Assembly (NCBI GenBank): GCA_965237725.1
Contig: OZ250151.1
Location: 3,348,001-3,412,000 of the forward strand
Origin: G965237725 sp965237725
GTDB lineage: Bacteria > Pseudomonadota > Gammaproteobacteria > Arenicellales > Poriferihabitantaceae
Direction: 5' to 3'
Length of the DNA stretch: 64,000 nt
In this document: in pieces, positions 53,252-62,562 of the stretch
Layout: every line of letters begins with the position of its first letter
How positions within the stretch are numbered: the stretch's first letter is position 1
Translations under genes and position numbers: made by a program
The notes under the pieces: generated by a model
Told to the model about the DNA's origin: nothing
Seen by the model: only the letters and a program-made list of their open reading frames with translations
Databases searched by the model: none

Positions 53252-53704
53252 ATGAATTCAACAAATGTACTGACTAAAAATGAAGAATATTTATTGGAGT
53301 CTTTAGATGAAGAGATGTTGCTTTTCAATCCCACGGCATCAAAAGCGATGTACCTAAATCTAACATCTGCTATGGTTTGGGAGTTAATTGATGGAACTCG
53401 TGATGTTAAGGAAATTGTAAGATTGTTTGCTGAAGCGTTCCCTGACAACAGTAATCTTGAATCCGAAATTAATACCGTATTGGATGAGATGTTAAAAAAT
53501 GGAGCGATTGAGATTATAGATACAACATCTCAGGCGCCCAGCACAGAGAGACGTTCACTACTTCAGGTTTTAGCGGCAGGTAGTGCATCTGCAACAGCGC
53601 AAATTAGTTCACGAATATGGATTGCACCCGCAATTGGAACTGTAGTGGTACCTGCGCATGCCATGACATCTGCACCACTGACTACTGAAGAAGAAGAAGA
53701 TTAA
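53252..53704 (+). CDS. PqqD-like protein with C-terminal RR...W..P...P.HA.TS module
   Basis: Protein of 150 residues behind a strong GAGGAGG site. Residues 10-92 fit the PqqD fold used as a peptide-recognition element in RiPP systems (E-M-L-L-F-N-P-T-A-S-K-A-M-Y-L-N, then M-V-W-E-L-I-D-G-T-R-D-V-K-E-I). Residues 100-142 (R-R-S-L-L ... W123, P126, P134-A-H136-A, S140) align without gaps with residues 5-47 of the protein at 63050-63622. The tail is Glu/Asp-rich. PqqD proteins with HprK-like partners are known in other peptide and exopolysaccharide systems; here the partners would be the GT25-HprK-like proteins. Confidence 0.7.
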   Translation: MNSTNVLTKNEEYLLESLDEEMLLFNPTASKAMYLNLTSAMVWELIDGTRDVKEIVRLFAEAFPDNSNLESEINTVLDEMLKNGAIEIIDTTSQAPSTERRSLLQVLAAGSASATAQISSRIWIAPAIGTVVVPAHAMTSAPLTTEEEED

Positions 53705-53726
53705 AACAAAACACCGTTAACAATCA

Positions 53727-53760
53727 GAGAATGGAATAAATTCAGATTTTTTCCATTCTC
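53727..53760 (+). other. 10-bp inverted repeat after the PqqD-like gene
   Basis: Arms GAGAATGGAA / TTCCATTCTC with a 14-base loop and no T-run afterwards. It may be a transcript-end hairpin or processing site between 53704 and the next gene. Confidence 0.4.
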
Positions 53761-53813
53761 AACTTCAGTGAATTGTCCAGAAAATTTTTACTGAAATTCA
53801 TTAGCTCTGGCGA

Positions 53814-54743
53814 ATGAGGTTTTATCATGACTTGCAGACCCGTTCCGGGTTTGGAGATAGGATTCTAGATCTTTGGGCTGCTATTACTGTTGCGAGATTG
53901 CACAATCCCAACTCTGAAGTTCTAATTAATTGGCATGATGGATTCATTTATTCAGGATTTATTGGAACCTATTCAACAAACTTATTTAGTATTGATGGAT
54001 GTGAATTTACAAAATGTTTGCCACAAGGTGCATTTGAGGTAGAAGACTTTTTTTGTGCGAACAAGGGTGAGCATGAAAACATCACTCAACTTCCCAATGG
54101 GCTGAATCAGTTGCTGTTACATAATGGTAATACCTGGGGACAAAGCAGCCCGATGCAAATTCAACGCGATCTGGAGTTTTATCAACTCGACAAAAATACC
54201 CCATTAGAGTTAATCATACAAACCTATCAGGATGTTGCTAAGTCAACTCGCCCATCTGCAATTGTTTCTCAAGGAATTCCAGAAAAGATAAAAACTTATA
54301 CTGGGATTCACGTTCGCTTACAGGACAAAATTGTTGGAGAAGAAAAATCCTGGGATATGACACCGCAAACCTGGAAATCTGTCGAAATTAAATCATCATT
54401 CTATATTGATAGATGTATTGAAAAGGGTCAGATTTTTTATGTCTGTTCCGATGACCCGATATACAAGAAGGCGTTTATTCAAGACCTCAAAAGCCGTGGG
54501 GCAAATCTAATTCAGATCAATAGAAAAAAATTCTCGGAAAAGTCTCCAGGACTTGATGACCTTATTGAGTTTTTTGCACTTTCCCAATGTAATAATATAA
54601 TTCAAATGACAAAATATTCTACTTATTCTATGGGGGCTTCCATAGTTGGCAGCATACCCTTGGTTAATGTTTATCGAGGAGAAAGTGATGCAGGTCACCT
54701 ATTAGATATCTGGAAGGATGTTGTCATATTAAAATCGATATGA
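53814..54743 (+). CDS. fucosyltransferase-like (GT-B, NodZ/O-FucT type) protein
   Basis: Protein of 309 residues. T-R-S-G-F-G-D-R-I-L-D-L-W at the start and G-I-H-V-R-L-Q-D-K near 164 resemble the H-x-R-x-x-D-K donor motif of alpha-1,6/1,2 fucosyltransferases, followed by Y-V-C-S-D-D and C-N-N-I-I-Q-M. It likely transfers a deoxyhexose. The same fold heads the 883-residue protein at 57746-60397. Confidence 0.6.
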   Translation: MRFYHDLQTRSGFGDRILDLWAAITVARLHNPNSEVLINWHDGFIYSGFIGTYSTNLFSIDGCEFTKCLPQGAFEVEDFFCANKGEHENITQLPNGLNQLLLHNGNTWGQSSPMQIQRDLEFYQLDKNTPLELIIQTYQDVAKSTRPSAIVSQGIPEKIKTYTGIHVRLQDKIVGEEKSWDMTPQTWKSVEIKSSFYIDRCIEKGQIFYVCSDDPIYKKAFIQDLKSRGANLIQINRKKFSEKSPGLDDLIEFFALSQCNNIIQMTKYSTYSMGASIVGSIPLVNVYRGESDAGHLLDIWKDVVILKSI

Positions 54744-54802
54744 ATTCTTACCAATCCTTTCGATACATCACATAAAGCGTAATTGAAAAATTCTAAAAAT
54801 TA

Positions 54803-55846
54803 ATGACTATCATACAACCCAGGCAGATATTTGAAGCTGTGGAACAGGGATATCGTGATTATATCGAGATAACCAACGATCAAAGCTTTGAATGTGTTAC
54901 CGACCAGGAATTTAGGGATATAAATTTTGTTATTGGTTGTTCTGGAAGAAAAGAATTATTCGAAACAACAATCAAATATCTGTTAAAAGCAGAGAAGATT
55001 AGCCGATTAAAGATTAAATTTATCGTATCTGAAATGGGACATTCGCCTTTGTTTAAAGATTTTGCATTGGAAAATAATCTTGAATATATCTTTACCCCCT
55101 TTGCAGCATCACATACAGACTGCAAGCACTCTGAAGCCTTATCACAAAATATTGCATACTTGTGTGCTGTTAAATCACCTTGGTATTGTTTTCACTGTGC
55201 GGATATTGTGGTGCCAGAAAACTGGTTTACTAGGATTGAAAAGTATCTGAATTCAACCAATGGGTTTTTTCAACCCTACTCAGGAAAACGACTAAACTAT
55301 TTAACGCCCGAATACACCTCAGAAATAGTTACCTCTAACGGCGAGATAAACATTGTAGATTTAGAGCAACAGCTAATTAGTAATTCAAATTCAGAATCTA
55401 GTGGACTGCTGGGAACCCAACCAACACCAGGAAATACGGGAGGATCAGTATTTGTATCACTATCTGCTTTCGAAAAAGTAGGCGGATTTGAATCTGAAGT
55501 TTTTCATGGATGGGGATGGGAAGATATATTAATCTGGACAAAACTTGAATTTGTATATGCTTTGTATCAAAAAAAGGATATGGAAAAACTCTATAACTCT
55601 CAAGATGGGCAACAGATTCATCTTGGGAATGCAATATATCCTGAAGAAAAAATTCTATTGTTTCATCTTTGCCATGAGCCATCCGAGCAGGCAGAAAACA
55701 TGGATGAGATGAGAGACTTGAGTTTTAGTTTTATTAAATTATCATTTTTCGACAAGCTTAAATTTTTACAATCAAAGCGATCAAGACTCGCTGAAGAGCG
55801 TATAACAGTTCAGGAAACTCTGACAAATGCTTCGATCTCTACCTAG
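54803..55846 (+). CDS. glycosyltransferase (galactosyltransferase Glyco_transf_7C-like)
   Basis: Protein of 347 residues with N-terminal GT-A type N-F-V-I-G-C-S-G-R-K, an H-C-A-D-I-V sugar/metal motif near 133, and the G-N-T-G-G-S-V-F-V-S ... G-G-F ... G-W-G-W-E-D-I acceptor block near 210-243, typical of the 7C domain of galactosyl- and chondroitin-type transferases. Adds a hexose to a glycan. Ends in a basic helical tail. Confidence 0.72.
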   Translation: MTIIQPRQIFEAVEQGYRDYIEITNDQSFECVTDQEFRDINFVIGCSGRKELFETTIKYLLKAEKISRLKIKFIVSEMGHSPLFKDFALENNLEYIFTPFAASHTDCKHSEALSQNIAYLCAVKSPWYCFHCADIVVPENWFTRIEKYLNSTNGFFQPYSGKRLNYLTPEYTSEIVTSNGEINIVDLEQQLISNSNSESSGLLGTQPTPGNTGGSVFVSLSAFEKVGGFESEVFHGWGWEDILIWTKLEFVYALYQKKDMEKLYNSQDGQQIHLGNAIYPEEKILLFHLCHEPSEQAENMDEMRDLSFSFIKLSFFDKLKFLQSKRSRLAEERITVQETLTNASIST

Positions 55847-55928
55847 ATAAGAAGGTGGATTCAAAAACAACCTGATATGTGGTTACAAAGTCAGTTTACA
55901 CGACAACATTCAGGTACCCGAGAGTACT

Positions 55929-57119
55929 TTGGTGGAAGATTCAATATTCATTCAAATAGCATCATATAGAGATCCGCAGCTAGTCCTAACCATCCGAAAT
56001 TGTTTGGAAATGGCGGATCATCCTGAGCGACTTTCATTTGGAATATGCTGGCAATACGACAAATCAGAAAATATAGATGCGTTTGACAATAATTCTCAGT
56101 TTAGAATTCTAAAAATTGGATATGAAAGCAGCCTAGGTGCGTGTTGGGCAAGAAGACAAACCCAAAAGTTATACCAGGATGAGAAATATACTTTGCAGCT
56201 GGATTCTCATCATCGATTTAAAAAAGGTTGGGATACTGCGCTTGTTGCAATGATCAATCAAATTGAATCTCCTAAACCGATACTCACTGGCTATCTCCCT
56301 TCATTTGATCCTGAGTCTGGAAATCATTCCGAATTATTACCTTCTATGATGGTCGTTAGGGATTTTCCAACGAATGGGGTAATTTATTTTTCCAGGCAAG
56401 TTGTACATGATTCGCAATTATTACATTCGCCTTTCTCTGCAAGATTTTGCTCTGGTCACTTTATATTTACAACTGGCCAGTTTTGTAATGAGGTTCCCTA
56501 TGATCCCGAGTGTTATTTTATTGGAGAAGAGATTAGTCTCGCGGTCAGAGCTTTTACCCACGGCTATGATCTATTTCATCCAAATGAAGAAGTCATTTGG
56601 CATGCCTATGGAGGGTCACGCCCTCGACATTGGGATGATCATCATGCTGACAACAATCTAGAGCCATGGGTTGAAAATGCCAAAATATCTGATCGACGCG
56701 TTAGAAATCTATTGCAAATTGAAAATACCATAGAAAACTTGGCGCCTTATGGTTTAGGTGGGATTAGAACACTTCAAGAATATCAAATGTACTCAGGGAT
56801 CAATTTTCACTTAAAAGCAATACACCAGGATGTTCTTGCCAATGTCCCTCCACCAACAACTCCATCATATACATGCGATGAAGATTGGATAAGAAATTGT
56901 GAAATTGAATTTTCTCAACGAATTATTATATCGAAAAAAATATATGATCAAGGTCGATCAAATGGATGGGTGATTTCTTTTTTTGATAAAAAGAAAAATC
57001 TTATCAATGAGCAAATTATTAGTAAAGAATTTGCTAACCAGGCGTTAGCTCTTGAAACGCCACAGTTATTACTTTTCTATCGCTCTTTTACACAAGCCTC
57101 TAGTTGGTCTATCGAATAG
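55929..57119 (+). CDS. GlcNAc-transferase family protein (PF11397-like, GT60)
   Basis: Protein of 396 residues, start TTG 55929 or GTG 55932. I-F-I-Q-I-A-S-Y-R-D-P-Q-L, H-P-E-R-L-S-F-G-I-C-W-Q and the metal motif L-Q-L-D-S-H-H-R-F near 97 are signatures of the polypeptide/Skp1 N-acetylglucosaminyltransferase family, whose founding members glycosylate hydroxyproline or threonine in proteins. I-W-H-A-Y-G closes the core. This hints that the island may modify a protein, not only a polysaccharide. Overlaps the convergent sulfotransferase by 11 bases. Confidence 0.8.
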   Translation: MVEDSIFIQIASYRDPQLVLTIRNCLEMADHPERLSFGICWQYDKSENIDAFDNNSQFRILKIGYESSLGACWARRQTQKLYQDEKYTLQLDSHHRFKKGWDTALVAMINQIESPKPILTGYLPSFDPESGNHSELLPSMMVVRDFPTNGVIYFSRQVVHDSQLLHSPFSARFCSGHFIFTTGQFCNEVPYDPECYFIGEEISLAVRAFTHGYDLFHPNEEVIWHAYGGSRPRHWDDHHADNNLEPWVENAKISDRRVRNLLQIENTIENLAPYGLGGIRTLQEYQMYSGINFHLKAIHQDVLANVPPPTTPSYTCDEDWIRNCEIEFSQRIIISKKIYDQGRSNGWVISFFDKKKNLINEQIISKEFANQALALETPQLLLFYRSFTQASSWSIE

Positions 57120-57726
57120 TTTTATACTTAAATCCAAAATACTCAATATCTTTTTGATACATTTCCCGGACAATATCTTTTGTTTCGTCATCATAGTAAT
57201 AGGAATAATGAATATGTCGGGAGGCATTTATATAAGGTAGCTTTTGTTTTGGAATTTTCAATTTTTGATTAATCTTCACAAACTCTTGTTTGATTTGATC
57301 AAATTGACCAATATAATCAATTATAATATTTCCAGAGTTATCCGTAATCCAATCCAATTGGTTGAAATTAACAAAGATGTTCATTTCTCTCTCTGGCGTA
57401 TCTTTGAATCCGCTAATTATCCAGTCTCGGAATCCAATATTGGTCTTTAATTGGTATCGTTTAATCCAAAGATAAGATGACAATAATCGGTCCCAAGGGT
57501 TTCGTACAATGCAGAATTTATAGTAAGAATCGAATTTCTCAGGGAAACTTTTTTTTAAAACGATCGCGGGTATATGTGCATCCGTTTCTTGGGTTAGATT
57601 TTTAATTAAAAATGGGTTAATGAATTGATCGAACCCAGGATGGATATAGTTGTAAGCAAATTCGAAACTGGTTCCCCCGGTTTTAGGTATATGTATGAAA
57701 ATAAGTTTTTGCTCATCCAGTATCAT
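57109..57726 (-). CDS. sulfotransferase (Sulfotransfer_2-like)
   Basis: Protein of 205 residues with the PAPS loop I-F-I-H-I-P-K-T-G-G-T-S near 10-21 and I-V-R-N-P-W-D-R-L-L-S-S-Y-L near 76. It should sulfate a sugar. It is the last gene of the minus-strand run, 19 bases after the 883-residue glycosyltransferase, and a paralogue of the gene at 52484. Confidence 0.8.
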   Translation of the reverse strand: MILDEQKLIFIHIPKTGGTSFEFAYNYIHPGFDQFINPFLIKNLTQETDAHIPAIVLKKSFPEKFDSYYKFCIVRNPWDRLLSSYLWIKRYQLKTNIGFRDWIISGFKDTPEREMNIFVNFNQLDWITDNSGNIIIDYIGQFDQIKQEFVKINQKLKIPKQKLPYINASRHIHYSYYYDDETKDIVREMYQKDIEYFGFKYKTIR

Positions 57727-57745
57727 CTTTAATTCTATCTAAACA

Positions 57746-60397
57746 TTAATTTTCAAAATTAGTTGTGCAGAGAGACTTAAGTGTTTCAATTAAATTGCTG
57801 AGGCTGATTTCTGATACAGAAAATGATGTATATTGTTTTGCTATTCTTTTTACTTCATTGAAACCGTTGTTGGGAAGGTTATGTCCATTAACCATACTGC
57901 CTAAAAGCATTAATCCTGATTCAGCGCTTGAAATCTTTTTAGTTTTATTTTCACTGTCCTGATTTATTTCTGGGTATGCAAAGAGAATTTTTGTGACATT
58001 TGATTCAAGGCTTATTCGCCCTAATTGTTTTGGATTAACAATTTGTCTTGTCGCATCGGAGTTATTCAATTGAAGATGATTATCTTCATATTTTATTTTT
58101 GGTATTAAGTCTTTATTGAGTTCGTAGATATTAAATAACCCATGGGCTGTTTCATTTGTTTCATCGAAGAAGACATATTTATTAGTAAAGTATGACCAAT
58201 CTTGATCGCATATCATTGTGATAAATAACTCTGTTATCGATGGATTAGATAAACCAGGAAATATGACACAATACGATTGGTATGTAATTGCATGGGCTTT
58301 TATTAATAACCCCCGTCGCGCCCTTGAGGGTATTCGACTGATAATTTGATCCAGAATTCTTTTGCAGAGTGTATATTGAGAATGTCCAGAATAGAGTAAA
58401 GTATCTCCATGCCACAATGCGGGCTGATCATATAAGTCTCGGCCAATGATGAGATCAGCATATATCGCTCTAGTTTCCTCTTGCAGACATGGTCCGAACA
58501 TAAAGCGAAGTAGTTGAAAATGTTCCTGGTCAATCCATTGAATGACAATTCTAGTATTGGCAAAATTAATCATACAAAAATTTTGTTGCTCAATCTCCAC
58601 GCCTCTACTCTTGAGAGAGGTATGGTTTACGAGGGAAGCATCAGGGTTAAATGATTTATATTGCTCTTCAATAATAAGCTTGTAATTCACATCTTTCTCC
58701 CAAGTGTCAGATTTTCCTGGGTATTGGGAGATAAGTAGTTTCGTAGATCCATAACACTCATATTCATAAGTGACATCATTGCCAACATACTCATCGAAAT
58801 GGGTGTGCTTATTTCTACTCCAATTTCCACGATCAGGTTCGCAAATGTAGTAATCAATTATGTAGTCGAATGTTCTTTCGTGAATAGCGATTGCATGTGC
58901 AGCGGCACAATGTTTGTATCTGAACAGGTTTATAGTCACAAACTCAAGGTGGGAAGGCTCCAAAAAAACTCCGCCAAACTGAAATATTCCCCATTCAGTA
59001 TTAGATAGATCCTTTAATGTTGGGCATACATGATTATTAAATTCGTCAGTAATGCGAATATCATCTTCGAATATTAGGACCGATTTCCATCCCTTCCATC
59101 GGGAATAACGAATTGCCTCGACATGAGAGACTGAACACCCATACATTCCGTATTCGTGTTTGAATGCGCTCATCCTCATAGTGATTTGATCAAGCCCAAT
59201 TCGTTTTAATTCTTCCGTTGAGCGCTTTAACCTTTCGGGTCGATCATCTAAATTAATTAAAATAATACCTTCGAATAAATTTCCTGGCCCAAAGTAACTT
59301 TTGTGATCTATTTTTTGTTCGTTAAATGTTTCTGGGCATTGTTCTTTATTATTAGACGGTATTTTTGTTCTTGATTTTTCTTTGAGCAGAATTTCATCAG
59401 ATATATTACTGGGGTCACTCTTTGGCAAGTTCAAATCAATGCACTTCAGCTTTCGATTAAAATACATAGCATATTCGCCGACAGCCGACGTACAACGGAT
59501 CAAGAAATCACATTTAGATAATAATAAACAATCAATTAGTACCTCTTCTCCTTTTAGATAAGCATCAAACTGTTTCTGGCCAAAAACGTTAGTGCCGCGC
59601 CCAAATTCTGATGTTCGAATCACGTCGCAATTTACAATACGTTCTCCATATTTTTCGATCATCTCATCTACAAATTGGGATTGATCTGTTGCAAGGAAGA
59701 TTTTGCAGTCAGGGTTCTTTTCAATGTATGAATCAATATGTGGATAATATTCCTTGGGAGGGATAATTCTCATAAACTCTGGTGACGCGTCAGCGGTTCC
59801 TTTATCGCTGCCGCGCATATGTATACCTAAAACGTTATTGTCACTTAAATTAGTATCCCAAAACTTCTCCAGTTTTTCTAGTATATGTCGTTTTGGTTTG
59901 ATGTATTTTGAAATATATTGATGTGCTTTATCGCGTTGATCTTCATACCAGCGCTCTAAGTTTGCAATTTCTGTTCGCCGATAATAACCATATGGGTAGT
60001 TGTACACTGAATCCGGTTCCGCAGCATGCAGGTCCCATAATGTTTGTGTATCGAGTTCAATGACGTGTTCTAATTGTAACGGATCGTTATTATTTTCAAT
60101 TCTAGATCTAACTTCTGCATAATTTAAACTTTCTACAGGTTCAAAATAATAGTCCCAGGAATTATCGCCATACCTTTCATCATAAAATCCATTTATACCA
60201 TCTCCGGATCGGGGTCCAAAATATACAACTGGCAGTAGATTATTTATTTCACAATATCTCAACTGATTAATCACAAATGTTACATAGGCAAAAAATCCCG
60301 CATACGAGTGATTAATGCGTATTTTCAGGATGCCACTATATTGGTCTAATACTTGCTGAGAATCTAGAATGTTGGTGATAGCTATTTCATTGTCCAT
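57746..60397 (-). CDS. three-domain protein: fucosyltransferase-like, GT25, degenerate HPr-kinase-like
   Basis: Protein of 883 residues. Residues 1-340 are GT-B fucosyltransferase-like (L-G-I-H-M-R-G-S-D-K at 190-199). Residues 372-590 are GT25 (I-L-I-N-L-D-D-R-P-E-R ... M-Y-G-C-S-V-S-H ... F-E-D-D at 443-446). Residues about 610-790 resemble HprK-related kinases (A-D-L-I-I ... L-L-I-K-A-H-A ... V-I-F-P-G-L-S-N-P-S), but the Walker A lysine and Ser/Thr (G-K-S/T) are missing, so ATP binding is doubtful. It likely makes two glycosyl transfers on one glycan, with the third domain as binding or scaffold part. Confidence 0.65.
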   Translation of the reverse strand: MDNEIAITNILDSQQVLDQYSGILKIRINHSYAGFFAYVTFVINQLRYCEINNLLPVVYFGPRSGDGINGFYDERYGDNSWDYYFEPVESLNYAEVRSRIENNNDPLQLEHVIELDTQTLWDLHAAEPDSVYNYPYGYYRRTEIANLERWYEDQRDKAHQYISKYIKPKRHILEKLEKFWDTNLSDNNVLGIHMRGSDKGTADASPEFMRIIPPKEYYPHIDSYIEKNPDCKIFLATDQSQFVDEMIEKYGERIVNCDVIRTSEFGRGTNVFGQKQFDAYLKGEEVLIDCLLLSKCDFLIRCTSAVGEYAMYFNRKLKCIDLNLPKSDPSNISDEILLKEKSRTKIPSNNKEQCPETFNEQKIDHKSYFGPGNLFEGIILINLDDRPERLKRSTEELKRIGLDQITMRMSAFKHEYGMYGCSVSHVEAIRYSRWKGWKSVLIFEDDIRITDEFNNHVCPTLKDLSNTEWGIFQFGGVFLEPSHLEFVTINLFRYKHCAAAHAIAIHERTFDYIIDYYICEPDRGNWSRNKHTHFDEYVGNDVTYEYECYGSTKLLISQYPGKSDTWEKDVNYKLIIEEQYKSFNPDASLVNHTSLKSRGVEIEQQNFCMINFANTRIVIQWIDQEHFQLLRFMFGPCLQEETRAIYADLIIGRDLYDQPALWHGDTLLYSGHSQYTLCKRILDQIISRIPSRARRGLLIKAHAITYQSYCVIFPGLSNPSITELFITMICDQDWSYFTNKYVFFDETNETAHGLFNIYELNKDLIPKIKYEDNHLQLNNSDATRQIVNPKQLGRISLESNVTKILFAYPEINQDSENKTKKISSAESGLMLLGSMVNGHNLPNNGFNEVKRIAKQYTSFSVSEISLSNLIETLKSLCTTNFEN

Positions 60398-60437
60398 TAT
60401 TTAATAACAACTTGCTCAGAAGGTCGGGTCACTTGTA

Positions 60438-62000
60438 CTACGATTGTTCTAAAAATTGACTTGCGATTTCAGTGATACCTTGTATATCACAATATTGTAG
60501 CTCGAAAACATCAACTGATTTCATAAGCTGTGTTAATCCTGTCAGCCCCCTTTGAGGTAAATTTTCGGTGTTACGTAAATACCAAACTGCTTTGCTAACG
60601 GCCTCGGCATCACTGATGGGTTTTAGATGACTCTCTGCGTTAGCTTCAAAATTGCATATTACAATAGTATCTAAGTCGTTTAAATCGCCTTCAACTTCAC
60701 TTGTATAAGCTTCTGGTTGAATTAAGAGACCTTGGGGCGTGGAGAATTGATAGTTATCGCCCAAAGCTTGATTAAATTGTTTGTTAAATTCTGATACATT
60801 TTCTGTGCAAACCATTAATGGTTGATAATACCCTTCCACCTTCGTAGAATAATCTTTAATAAAAATCATGTCAGATGTTACATATTTGCAATCTAAATGA
60901 TTTAGTAAGCTCAACATAAGCATAGGTCGTTGTTCACTTGGTAGTCCAAGAAACACAATCACCTTTGAATAAATTGAAATAGCTACACAATCTATCAACA
61001 GACCTACTCTCATTCTTCCCTGAAAACGGTTTTTTGCATCTCTTAACATGTTCCAGGTATCAAAATATATATTTGATGCACCTCCTTTTATTTTGAGCTG
61101 AGTACCGTCTGATTGAAGAATATAATCCGAGTAGATAATTCTTGGGTGATCCTTGCACCTTTCGCCGAACAAAAATCTAATATGTTCGAGGCTCTCGGAA
61201 TCTAATGCTGACAATGAAACATTGGCGTCAGAAAACGGGATCGCAAAGTGTGCTTTACTAAATTCCTTGTTAATTGTTTTTCGTTTCTTGCCTACACTTT
61301 TAGTGCCATGATTTTGGATTTCTATGTCTTTATAGATATTGTCCATTACATCCGTATAATCTCGCGATCCTTCCCAAGTGTCTGAGTGTCCGGGATATTG
61401 AGATATTAAAATCTTTTTAGCGGAAAATGCATCAAATTGACTGGCTGCTTCATTATTCAGAAATGCGTCAAAATGATAATGCTGTCGATAGCTCCAGTTT
61501 CCTCTATCGGGTTCGCATATATAGTTATTGATAATAAAGTCATAAGTATTTTCATGAAGCGCAAATGCATGACCAGCAAATGCATAATCGAATTTAAACA
61601 GATTTTCCGTTACTTCTTGTAAGTGAGCGGGATCTGGGAGTATGGCGCCAAACTGAAATAAACCCCAATCCAGAGCTTTAAGATCTTCCAGGGTTTTTGA
61701 TGCGTTCTGAGAATAGCCTTCACATATCTTGATATCGTCTTCAAAAATAACAACGGATTTCCATTTTTTCCAACGTGCGTATTTGACTGCCTCAAGATGC
61801 GAAACTGAGCAACCATACATTGGGTAATCATGTTTATATGCATCCAGTCGACATACAATCTTTTCTAAGCCAACTGATTTAAGCTCAGATAGTGATCGGA
61901 TTAAACGATCTTTACGGTCTTCCAGATTAATAAGTAACGCGCCTTCAAATAGGCAATCTGTGCCGAAATATTGACTTATGTCTTGGGAAATAGAATCCAC
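60438..62000 (-). CDS. GT25 glycosyltransferase with degenerate HPr-kinase-like C-terminus
   Basis: Protein of 520 residues, collinear with residues 360-883 of the downstream protein and clearly a paralogue: GT25 part at 1-230 (L-L-I-N-L-E-D-R-K-D-R, M-Y-G-C-S-V-S-H, F-E-D-D at 86-89) and an HprK-like part at 245-410 (L-L-I-D-C-V-A-I, V-F-L-G-L-P-S-E) lacking G-K-S/T. It begins the minus-strand run; the 883-residue protein follows 40 bases later. Probably arose by tandem duplication with gain or loss of the fucosyltransferase part. Confidence 0.68.
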   Translation of the reverse strand: MDSISQDISQYFGTDCLFEGALLINLEDRKDRLIRSLSELKSVGLEKIVCRLDAYKHDYPMYGCSVSHLEAVKYARWKKWKSVVIFEDDIKICEGYSQNASKTLEDLKALDWGLFQFGAILPDPAHLQEVTENLFKFDYAFAGHAFALHENTYDFIINNYICEPDRGNWSYRQHYHFDAFLNNEAASQFDAFSAKKILISQYPGHSDTWEGSRDYTDVMDNIYKDIEIQNHGTKSVGKKRKTINKEFSKAHFAIPFSDANVSLSALDSESLEHIRFLFGERCKDHPRIIYSDYILQSDGTQLKIKGGASNIYFDTWNMLRDAKNRFQGRMRVGLLIDCVAISIYSKVIVFLGLPSEQRPMLMLSLLNHLDCKYVTSDMIFIKDYSTKVEGYYQPLMVCTENVSEFNKQFNQALGDNYQFSTPQGLLIQPEAYTSEVEGDLNDLDTIVICNFEANAESHLKPISDAEAVSKAVWYLRNTENLPQRGLTGLTQLMKSVDVFELQYCDIQGITEIASQFLEQS

Positions 62001-62221
62001 TGTTGATTAACCAAGGATTAGAATAATTTGTAGAAGTTGTAACTTAAATTTAGTCTTGAACCTTTAATGCAATTACAAAAAACTAAGGTTTTTTATATTT
62101 AGTTTTATACTATCACTAATTTAAATGGGTAAGACAGCTAGAATATTGATGTCTTACTTAGTGTCTAATTATGAAATGCGCTATGATTACATCCTGGTCT
62201 GAATATTTTCAACGCTTATGT

Positions 62222-62330
62222 CGCTATTTTCTCTGAACTATAATTACTAAATTTAAGACGCCAATTAATATTAATAAATTAACAGGAGTCTCTCATAATA
62301 ATTAGCTCCTTTTGGTCTCATATCCGCCGT
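62222..62330. repeat. diverged ~105-bp direct repeat, copy B
   Basis: TTCTCTGAACTATAATTAC ... TTTTGGTCTCATATCC aligns with copy A (50921-51025). It lies in the 1,049-base gap 62001-63049, which holds this repeat, the att copy, and the integrase fragment; I see no intact gene in it. Confidence 0.65.
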
Positions 62331-62562
62331 ACTCCTATTTTTTTGACAATTAATTTTTATTTTGAAACGATCGAATTAGTCAACCTGCAGATGCCCATGC
62401 TTGAGTAAAACTACAACAGCAGGTATTGACTGAAAATCAACGTGTCTAGAACAGATAACACGACATTGAGCTTTATTCTCTTCTGCTGGAAAGTTTGAGG
62501 TTGAAGATCTACGATTGAAAAGTGTTTGTAATTAGGCACTTAGATTCCATACAACTAACTAT

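Noticed and set aside
53727..53760. Rho-independent terminator after the PqqD-like gene
   Set aside because: The 10-bp stem has no T-run after it; reported only as a hairpin.
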